Assembly: GCA_900549335.1 (NCBI GenBank)
Contig: UROJ01000096.1
Location: 1 to 5,999 of the forward strand
Origin: an uncultured Collinsella sp.
GTDB lineage: Bacteria; Actinomycetota; Coriobacteriia; Coriobacteriales; Coriobacteriaceae
Direction of reading: 5' to 3'
Length of the DNA stretch: 5,999 nt
Numbering within the stretch: position 1 is the first letter of the stretch; each line of letters begins with the position of its first letter. Shown one piece after another: positions 1 to 5,999 of the stretch. A program made the translations under genes and the position numbers. The notes below the pieces were generated by a model that saw only the letters and a program-made list of their open reading frames with translations, did no database searches and was not told the origin of the DNA.

Positions 1-53
1 ACCTACAACAGCGCGGTTAACAGCCGCGTGCTCTACCATTGAGCTACCGAGGA
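1..53 (-). tRNA. tRNA-Asn (anticodon GTT), 3' end cut off by the window edge
   Basis: The minus strand reads as a tRNA from its 5' end at 53. The acceptor 5' strand TCCTCGG is at 53-47, followed by TA and a D stem GCTC/GAGC (44-41 and 33-30). The anticodon stem CGCGG/CCGCG (28-24 and 16-12) encloses the loop CTGTTAA. The anticodon GTT at 21-19 specifies asparagine. The variable loop CTGTT and the T-stem 5' strand GTAGG follow, and the window ends at the first T-loop base. The T loop, the T-stem 3' strand and the acceptor 3' strand therefore lie outside. All visible stems pair fully, so it looks functional. It is co-directional with rpoD but has its own promoter about 30 bases upstream. Confidence 0.95.
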
Positions 54-83
54 ATAGGTGCGTGCTCTCAAGCAACGAAGTTT

Positions 84-111
84 ATTATACGGACGAATCA
101 GCTCAGGGCAA
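84..111 (-). promoter_or_regulatory. Sigma-70 type promoter of the tRNA-Asn gene
   Basis: On the minus strand a perfect -10 hexamer TATAAT lies at 89-84. It is preceded by a 16-base spacer and a -35-like TTGCCC at 111-106, which matches 4 of 6 consensus bases. Transcription would start near 77, giving a leader of roughly 24 bases before the mature tRNA 5' end at 53, a plausible length for removal by RNase P. The stretch just upstream (112-130) is A/T-rich, as expected of an UP-like element. The hexamers are seen directly; the start site is inferred. Confidence 0.75.
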
Positions 112-137
112 GAACTTTTTTAAGAAATTTTCCGACC

Positions 138-192
138 TAGTCATTGGGAACGTTCTTAAACGGTAGTCATTCAAGAACGACCCCAATGACTA
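138..192. repeat. Composite inverted repeat with alternative pairings
   Basis: The outer arms TAGTCATTGGG (138-148) and CCCAATGACTA (182-192) are perfect 11-base complements. After a 2x2 internal mismatch, the inner arms CGTTCTT (151-157) and AAGAACG (173-179) pair for 7 more bases around a 15-base loop. The loop carries a second copy of the outer-arm sequence, GTAGTCATT (163-171), which can pair for 9 bases with AATGACTAC (185-193) instead. Two mutually exclusive folds are therefore possible in either transcript. No T run follows on either strand, so it does not look like a simple intrinsic terminator. It could be a dispersed palindromic element, an mRNA 3'-end stabiliser or part of a termination region; the sequence alone does not decide. 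Confidence 0.7.
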
Positions 193-196
193 CGTG

Positions 197-229
197 AAAG
201 CGCCCCCAAGCGGATGTGCTTGAGGGCGC
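197..229 (-). terminator. Probable rpoD 3' hairpin, weak intrinsic terminator
   Basis: Starting 11 bases past the rpoD stop codon, the minus strand forms a 12-bp stem, GCGCCCTCAAGC (229-218) with GCTTGGGGGCGC (211-200), containing one T-G wobble and closed by a 6-base loop. Only three T residues (199-197) follow before a C. It therefore has the strong GC stem of an intrinsic terminator but a poor U tract. It may stop transcription inefficiently, need a factor, or mainly protect the mRNA 3' end. Its place between rpoD and an independently promoted tRNA supports a terminator role. Confidence 0.6.
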
Positions 230-240
230 CTCTTGCTTGA

Positions 241-1590
<1,350 letters not shown>

Positions 1591-1595
1591 AGATT

Positions 1596-1602
1596 CTCCC
1601 TT
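1596..1602 (-). promoter_or_regulatory. Ribosome binding site that decides the rpoD start
   Basis: The minus strand reads AAGGGAG at 1602-1596, then five bases, then GTG at 1590-1588. This is a near-ideal Shine-Dalgarno distance. The alternative ATG at 1605-1603 overlaps this motif and has only a weak GTGG upstream. The motif therefore favours initiation at GTG. Confidence 0.65.
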
Positions 1603-1605
1603 CAT

Positions 1606-1631
1606 AGTCCACAGGACTCAATACTTTAGCA
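1606..1631 (-). promoter_or_regulatory. Possible extended -10 promoter and dyad upstream of rpoD
   Basis: In the dnaG-rpoD gap the minus strand has TGCTAAAGT (1631-1623). It fits an extended -10 (TGn followed by TAAAGT, 4 of 6 consensus bases), but there is no convincing -35 at 16-18 bases. Initiation near 1616 would give a leader of about 26 bases to the GTG start. Overlapping that point is a short perfect dyad, AGTCC-ACA-GGACT (1606-1618), which could be an operator or a small hairpin. A separate rpoD promoter downstream of dnaG would match the known habit of primary sigma genes, but the evidence here is weak. Confidence 0.3.
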
Positions 1632-1700
1632 CACACATTGACGTCTATACCCAAAAAGAGGGCTTGATATAGGCGAGAATACGCTGGTTGACCACAACAT

Positions 1701-3809
1701 CTAGGCTTGTTCGGTGCCTGCGGCCTCCAGGCCGATCAAACGAAACGGATCCGCCACGCCGCCGATCGACTTTTGCAGTTCGCGCTGACGCTGCGAGTCC
1801 TGCGCGGCCTGCACGGTCAGCGCACGACGGGCCTCATCATCGAGCGAACGGTCCTGGCGCAGCTTGGCCTGTGCGGCACGCATGCGACGCTTGATGGTGT
1901 AGAGCTCGAGCGTATCGAGCATAAACACGATGTTCGTCTCGGTGGGGTGCTTGCTCGTCGACGAGATGCGCCCGGCACTCACAAGCGTTGCCGCATCGGG
2001 ACACACTGAGCGCGCCGCATCCATGCAAGCTGCAGGATCGGTTCCCGGCGGCGTTGCCAGAACGGCCCATGCGATGGACTCGTGGCGCGGATCCACCCAC
2101 TCGATGGAGCAGATACGGTCGGCATACGTGCGGAACAGGTCGGGGTAGCTCGTGAGCATGGTCAGCAGTTCACGCTCCCCCGCCAAGGACTTGCGTTCAA
2201 GATCGGTAAGAACCATCGGCGCCGCCGTAGCCGGTGCGTCCGAACCATCAGGCACAGGAACAGAGCCCATACCATCAGGCACATCGATCGGCGGCAGGTC
2301 GTCGACGACCTCCACGGGCGCGGCATCGTAGGCATCGAGCGGGACGTAGTCGTACGGCTCTTCTTCGACCGGCGCGGACACCGGCGGCGTAGCGCCCGAT
2401 GCCCAGGCACCGCGACCGGCATCGCGAGAACCCGACGTCCGACCGCCCGCGCTACCGGACCGCTCAGCCTGTGCCCGCTGGCGCTCATAGTTCTGCTCAC
2501 GACGTCGTTCCGCATCCTCGCGCTTGGCGACATCGCGAAACACACGGCCCGAGCTCGCACGCACTGTCTCCAGATCCAAACCCAACAGGTCGGCAATCTG
2601 GATAAAGTACGTGTCGATCATATAGCTACCGCGCAGCGGATAAATGAGCGTCAGCGCATCCTCGAGCGCCTTGGCGCGACCGCCCGGCGTGGTGATGTCG
2701 CTCGACTCCTGCAGCGAACGGTAGACAAAGTCCATAAGCGGCTCGGCAGCGTCGATGCGCGCCTGCAGCTCCTGGCCTCCGTGCGCCGTAATAAACTCCA
2801 TAGGGTCGTTGCCGTCGGGCAGCACCACGCAGCGCAGGTCCATAGAATCCTGCTCGATAAACTGAATCGCACGGCGAGCGGCCTTTTGACCGGCGGCATC
2901 GCCGTCAAACATATACACGATGCGCTTGGCAAAGCGGGTGAGCGTCTTGACGTGATGCTCCGTGAGGGCGGTGCCCAGCGTGGCGACAACGTTTTTAATC
3001 CCCGCCTCCCAGCAGGCGATGCAATCGGTATAACCCTCCACCACGATGGCGGTATCCTGCGCGACGATAAACTCCTTGGCCCAATTAAAACCGTAGAGGT
3101 TTCGCTTTTTATGGAACACACTCGTCTCGGCGGTGTTGAGATACTTGGGTTGGCCGTCACCCATAATGCGACCGCCAAAGGCAATGTTGTGACCCTGCTC
3201 GTCAAAGATGGGGAACATTACGCGGTCGTAGAAGCGGTCGGCAAGCTGCCCGCGCCCGCGGCTCACGGCAACGTTGGCGTCGATCATCTCCTGCGGGGTA
3301 AAACCCGCCTGGGACAGGTGCGACACCAGCGCGTTACGGCCCGGTGCAAAGCCCAGGCAGTAGCGGCGGCAGACGTCGCCACCCATACCGCGGCTGGCAA
3401 AGTACTCGCGCGGACGGCCGTCCTTACCGCGCATAAGCATGGTGTGGTAGAACTGGGCGGTCTCGGCGCACAGATCGTAGATGCGGGCACGCTTGGTACC
3501 GCGCTCGCGGCGATCTCCGGTATCGTGCAGCTCAATACCCGCGCGATCGGCTAAATAACGGATTGACTCGGGAAAGCTCAGGTTCTCGCGCTTCATGATA
3601 TAGGTGAAGACGTCGCCACCCTCGCCACAGCCAAAGCAATGCCACACCTGCGTGGCGGGAATAATGTGAAACGATGGGGTCTTTTCGCCATGAAAGGGGC
3701 AGCAGCCCCAAAACTCATGGCCGCGGGGCTTGAGCTCAACCGTTTCCCGCACGATGGCGACCAGGTCGGACGCAGCGCGTACCTGGTCTTTTTCCTCATC
3801 GCTAATCAC
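1701..3809 (-). CDS. dnaG: DNA primase DnaG
   Basis: DnaG makes the short RNA primers for chromosome replication and works at the fork with the replicative helicase. The 702-residue product has the whole family layout. A CHC2 zinc-binding domain uses C37, H40, C58 and C61 (CPFHGEKTPSF ... CFGC). The catalytic core includes DRVMFPIFDEQGHNIAFGGR near 191-214 and PKYLNTAET near 221-229. The TOPRIM fold carries E258 (VVEGY) and D302/D304 (FDGDAAG), with LPDGNDP near 330-336. A disordered linker, about 430-533, is Arg/Glu-rich, then Gly/Ser, then Asp/Pro. The C-terminal helicase-interaction region runs from about 534 to the end. It is longer than the roughly 580-600 residues common in the family, mostly because of the linker. 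The start is GTG, preceded by GGGGGTGAG about 6 bases upstream, and overlaps the ribF stop by 8 bases, so translation is probably coupled. All key catalytic residues appear intact. Confidence 0.97.
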   Translation of the reverse strand: MISDEEKDQVRAASDLVAIVRETVELKPRGHEFWGCCPFHGEKTPSFHIIPATQVWHCFGCGEGGDVFTYIMKRENLSFPESIRYLADRAGIELHDTGDRRERGTKRARIYDLCAETAQFYHTMLMRGKDGRPREYFASRGMGGDVCRRYCLGFAPGRNALVSHLSQAGFTPQEMIDANVAVSRGRGQLADRFYDRVMFPIFDEQGHNIAFGGRIMGDGQPKYLNTAETSVFHKKRNLYGFNWAKEFIVAQDTAIVVEGYTDCIACWEAGIKNVVATLGTALTEHHVKTLTRFAKRIVYMFDGDAAGQKAARRAIQFIEQDSMDLRCVVLPDGNDPMEFITAHGGQELQARIDAAEPLMDFVYRSLQESSDITTPGGRAKALEDALTLIYPLRGSYMIDTYFIQIADLLGLDLETVRASSGRVFRDVAKREDAERRREQNYERQRAQAERSGSAGGRTSGSRDAGRGAWASGATPPVSAPVEEEPYDYVPLDAYDAAPVEVVDDLPPIDVPDGMGSVPVPDGSDAPATAAPMVLTDLERKSLAGERELLTMLTSYPDLFRTYADRICSIEWVDPRHESIAWAVLATPPGTDPAACMDAARSVCPDAATLVSAGRISSTSKHPTETNIVFMLDTLELYTIKRRMRAAQAKLRQDRSLDDEARRALTVQAAQDSQRQRELQKSIGGVADPFRLIGLEAAGTEQA
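2244..2283. repeat. Short direct repeat in the dnaG linker
   Basis: The 13-mer ACCATCAGGCACA occurs at 2244-2256 and again at 2271-2283, offset by 27 bases or nine codons. It encodes the repeated VPDG motifs of the linker (residues 510-513 and 519-522). The in-frame offset suggests a small tandem duplication that has since diverged, in a disordered segment where length changes would be tolerated. Confidence 0.6.
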
Positions 3810-4809
3810 GGATGCTCACCCCCTGCTCACCCAAGTTGTGACGAATGTCCTCGATATTACCCTCGACGGTCGCGATCAACTCATCCAGCGAATCGAACAG
3901 ACGCGAGGGACGCAGCCAGCGCGTAAACGCCAGCGAAACGGAAGCGCCATAGAGGTCGCCCGTATAACCAATTAAATTAGCCTCGAGATGCGCAGATGCT
4001 GCATCGTCAGCATACGTTGGCGGCAGGCCGACGTTCACGGCAGCGGGCCACACGGTGTCATCGACCAGAACCAGACCCTCATACACGCCGTCCGCAGGCA
4101 CCTGAATACCATCGGGAACTTGCAGGTTTGCCGTGGGAAAGCCCATGCCAGAACCCTCGTGACGGCCGCGAATAACACCGCCACGCACCATATACGGACG
4201 GCCGAGTAACTCAGCAGCCAGCTCCACATGGCCCTGTCCGAGCTCATGACGGATACGGGTGGCGCAAATGGCCTCACCGCCCTCGCAAAGCAAGTCATGA
4301 CCATACACGTCAACGCCGTGTTCGGCACCCCAGGCGCGCATCTCGGCAACACCAGATGCACCACCGCGACCCAGCCTAAAGTCGCTACCAACGCGAATCG
4401 ATCGAATGTCGACCAGACGCGACACCAGCGAGAGAAAATCAACATGGTCAAGCGCCGCAACCTCAGGCGTAAAGGGAACGGCCACCACCGCATCGACCCC
4501 AGTTTGAGCCAGGGCATGCAGACGGTCGGCCGTCGTCATCAATTTTTGAGCGGGCGAAGAGCTCACCACAACGTCCGGGTCGGGATCGAAGGTAACCACG
4601 ACCGCCTTACAGCCATGGGCACGGGCATCACGGACAAGCGCCGTAATGAGCTCCTGGTGTCCACGGTGCACGCCGTCGAACACGCCGATGGCAATCGATG
4701 CGGCACCCAGGTGCTCGCACTCATCAAACGCATCGGCAGCAACGATGCGAGCCTCGTCCGACCCGCCCGCGAAAAAAATACGCGCGAGCTCGCGAGCGGA
4801 CAACATCAT
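3802..4809 (-). CDS. ribF: Bifunctional riboflavin kinase / FAD synthetase RibF
   Basis: RibF phosphorylates riboflavin to FMN and adenylates FMN to FAD in the cytoplasm. The 335-residue product is of normal length. The N-terminal adenylyltransferase domain shows the nucleotidyltransferase motif GVFDGVHRGH (42-51), VTFDPDP (72-78), VGSDFRLGRG (140-149) and ATRIRHEL (183-190). The C-terminal kinase domain, from about 204, has GMGFPTANL (221-229), DGVYEGLVLV (240-249), the probable catalytic Glu E276 in HLEANL, and GDLYG (284-288). Several usually conserved positions differ: TFDPHP is TFDPDP, the Ser of STRIR is Ala, and the usual RxExKFxSLDEL segment reads RPSRLFDSLDEL. The core nucleotide-binding and PTAN elements remain, so both activities are likely but not certain. 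The first of two consecutive ATG codons overlaps the truB stop as ATGA; the upstream GGCGGTG is a modest ribosome binding site, consistent with coupled translation. Confidence 0.95.
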   Translation of the reverse strand: MMLSARELARIFFAGGSDEARIVAADAFDECEHLGAASIAIGVFDGVHRGHQELITALVRDARAHGCKAVVVTFDPDPDVVVSSSPAQKLMTTADRLHALAQTGVDAVVAVPFTPEVAALDHVDFLSLVSRLVDIRSIRVGSDFRLGRGGASGVAEMRAWGAEHGVDVYGHDLLCEGGEAICATRIRHELGQGHVELAAELLGRPYMVRGGVIRGRHEGSGMGFPTANLQVPDGIQVPADGVYEGLVLVDDTVWPAAVNVGLPPTYADDAASAHLEANLIGYTGDLYGASVSLAFTRWLRPSRLFDSLDELIATVEGNIEDIRHNLGEQGVSIRD

Positions 4810-5738
4810 CGAACACCGCCGATTGCCTGAGGAAATACGTGCTCCATGACAAAGCGGCCACCCTCAATGCGGGCGAGCGCCTTGAGTCCCCCATCGAGCA
4901 CCAACGCAAACGGCGCCTTCGAGACATCGAAATCGGCAAGCGCACGCTCAACGGGAATGCGTCGGCCGCAGAGTAGGTCGTCGGCAAGATTGCCCGGCAA
5001 GTCAACACGTGTGGCGCCCAGGTCCGCAATGGGATCCAGGGCAAAGCCAGCCGCGGACTCGGGAGAAAGCTCCTCGACCGCATGACAGGCGCCAATGGAA
5101 ACAACACCGGAGGCCGTGCGGCGCAGCGCAGAAATATGCGCAGCGCTATCGCAAGCACGGCCCAGGTCGCGAGCGAGCGCACGGATATAGGTGCCCTTGC
5201 TCACTGAGAACGCCACGGTCCACACACACGAATCACCCTCGCCGCCCACGGCGATCAGGTCGGCGGCATAGACCTCGACGGGGCGCGGAGGTAGATCCAC
5301 CGCATTGCCCTCACGAGCAGACTTGTAGGCGCGAACGCCATTGACCGAGATAGCCGAAAAAGCCGGCGGCACCTGCATCTGCGGGCCCAGCATGGCGGCT
5401 AAGCGCTCACGGGCATAGACAGAATCGCGGAGCTCGTTGGCAACAGCCACCGTGCGGACGGCCTCGCCCTCCGCATCATCGGTATTGGTCTCGGCGCCAA
5501 ACGAGATGTCGGCGACGTAGCTTTTGGTATCGAGCGTGAGCATGCCCAGCAGACGGGTGGCCTGACCCACGCCCACCACCATGACACCCGATGCCATAGG
5601 GTCGAGCGTGCCGGCATGGCCGACGCGCCGCTCATGGAGAGCGCGTCGGCATTGCGAGACCAAATCGTGGGACGTGCAGCCCACCGGCTTATCGACGGCG
5701 AGCAGCATATTCAGTTGAGAAGGCGTACGACGAGCCAT
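4806..5738 (-). CDS. truB: tRNA pseudouridine-55 synthase TruB
   Basis: TruB isomerises U55 in the T loop of elongator tRNAs to pseudouridine and also acts as a tRNA chaperone. The 310-residue product has the TruB signature GHAGTLDPMASGVM (40-53) with the catalytic aspartate D46. It also has KSYVADISFGAETNTDDAEGE (72-92) with the substrate-stacking Tyr, QVPPAFSAISVNGVRAYKSARE near 122-143, and KGTYIRALARDLG (181-193). A C-terminal segment after about 235 corresponds to the PUA-like RNA-binding part. The ATG at 5738 follows the nrnA stop by 15 bases, and GGATGG lies just upstream; a second Met at residue 11 is a less likely start because it falls just before the conserved LLAVDKPVG. The gene sits between nrnA and ribF, a common order downstream of infB-rbfA. 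No unusual residues were seen in the active-site motifs. Confidence 0.96.
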   Translation of the reverse strand: MARRTPSQLNMLLAVDKPVGCTSHDLVSQCRRALHERRVGHAGTLDPMASGVMVVGVGQATRLLGMLTLDTKSYVADISFGAETNTDDAEGEAVRTVAVANELRDSVYARERLAAMLGPQMQVPPAFSAISVNGVRAYKSAREGNAVDLPPRPVEVYAADLIAVGGEGDSCVWTVAFSVSKGTYIRALARDLGRACDSAAHISALRRTASGVVSIGACHAVEELSPESAAGFALDPIADLGATRVDLPGNLADDLLCGRRIPVERALADFDVSKAPFALVLDGGLKALARIEGGRFVMEHVFPQAIGGVR

Positions 5739-5753
5739 GTACCATCCAAAAAG

Positions 5754-5999
5754 TTAAAGCTCGACGGTCACCGAAGTGGGATCCTCCCCAACCAGTTCGG
5801 CCAGCATGGGAAGTGCCACGGTGAGCGTCTCGAGAATCGTTCCGTTGTTGGAGAAACCGGCGGCAGCGGGATGTCCGCCTCCGCCAAAGGCAGCAGCGAT
5901 CTCGGACACGTTGAGGTCGCCCTTGGAGCGCAGGTTGCCGCGCACCTTGGTATCGCCCTCAATGCCCTTCAGGAACAGGCAGACCTCCACGCCCATCAC
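5754..5999 (-). CDS. nrnA: DHH/DHHA1 phosphoesterase, NrnA-like (C-terminal part only)
   Basis: Only the last 81 codons are inside the window; the reading frame is open to the right edge, and the visible GTG-ATG there is internal sequence rather than a start. The fragment is a DHHA1 domain with its hallmark GGGGHPAAAGF (visible residues 39-49), preceded by VRGNLRSKGDLNVSEIA, a pattern typical of the substrate-binding lobe. In NrnA proteins this domain binds short RNA or 3'-phosphoadenosine 5'-phosphate, while the catalytic DHH domain, outside this window, hydrolyses oligoribonucleotides and pAp. RecJ-like exonucleases share DHHA1. The short length after the motif and the position directly upstream of truB and ribF favour NrnA. 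It probably heads into the same transcript as truB, ribF and dnaG. Confidence 0.85.
   Translation of the reverse strand: MMGVEVCLFLKGIEGDTKVRGNLRSKGDLNVSEIAAAFGGGGHPAAAGFSNNGTILETLTVALPMLAELVGEDPTSVTVEL

Noticed and set aside
1640..1680. Possible dnaG terminator in the dnaG-rpoD gap (CTATA...TATAG with CCC...GGG around a T run)
   Set aside because: The stem is broken by a 5-base bulge, and the T run lies in the loop rather than after the stem, so it does not fit an intrinsic terminator; read-through into rpoD is plausible.
1660..1700. Additional -35/-10-like pairs (TGGTCA with TATATC)
   Set aside because: Each hexamer matches only 4 of 6 consensus bases, and several equally weak alternatives exist nearby, so no call is supported.
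2082..3554. Long plus-strand open frame (490 codons) opposite dnaG
   Set aside because: It is fully antisense to dnaG, whose motifs are intact. Its product is Arg/His/Ala-rich with no family resemblance, so it is a composition artefact.
5990..5999. GTG-ATG at the right edge as a start of a small gene
   Set aside because: The frame is open to the window edge and the product is a DHHA1 domain lacking its DHH partner domain. This is a gene cut by the window, not a short gene.

Overview
The window is a compact, high-GC stretch of bacterial chromosome. Every gene I can support lies on the minus strand, so transcription runs from high to low coordinates. In that order the genes are: the 3' end of an nrnA-type DHH/DHHA1 phosphoesterase gene, truB (tRNA pseudouridine-55 synthase), ribF (riboflavin kinase/FAD synthetase), dnaG (primase), rpoD (primary sigma factor) and a tRNA-Asn(GTT) cut off by the window's left edge. 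The sigma factor has an actinobacterial look: an acidic then basic N-terminal extension, and an RHPSRS motif near the C-terminus. Together with the GC content and the gene order, this suggests Actinobacteria, perhaps a gut Coriobacteriia (Collinsella-like) genome. The lineage is inferred from memory of these families, not from a search.

Layout. At 5754-5999 is the nrnA C-terminus; 15 bases separate it from truB (4806-5738). The truB stop overlaps the ribF start by 4 bases (ATGA), and the ribF stop overlaps the GTG start of dnaG by 8 bases. These four genes look like one translationally coupled operon. A 110-base gap follows dnaG and holds a possible extended -10 promoter, a small dyad and a strong ribosome binding site that favours a GTG start for rpoD. 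After rpoD come a 12-bp hairpin, a larger composite inverted repeat with alternative pairings, and a good sigma-70 promoter that drives the tRNA.

Biologically, the region joins two conserved blocks. One is the nrnA-truB-ribF tail of the nusA/infB translation cluster. The other is the dnaG-rpoD pair of the classical macromolecular synthesis operon, without rpsU directly upstream. The products cover nanoRNA turnover, tRNA modification, flavin cofactor synthesis, replication priming and housekeeping transcription.

I see no mobile element, CRISPR array, phage gene or unknown defence-type system. The least explained piece is the composite inverted repeat at 138-192. Other points are the rpoD start choice, substitutions in RibF signature motifs, and a low-complexity DnaG linker containing a short direct repeat.
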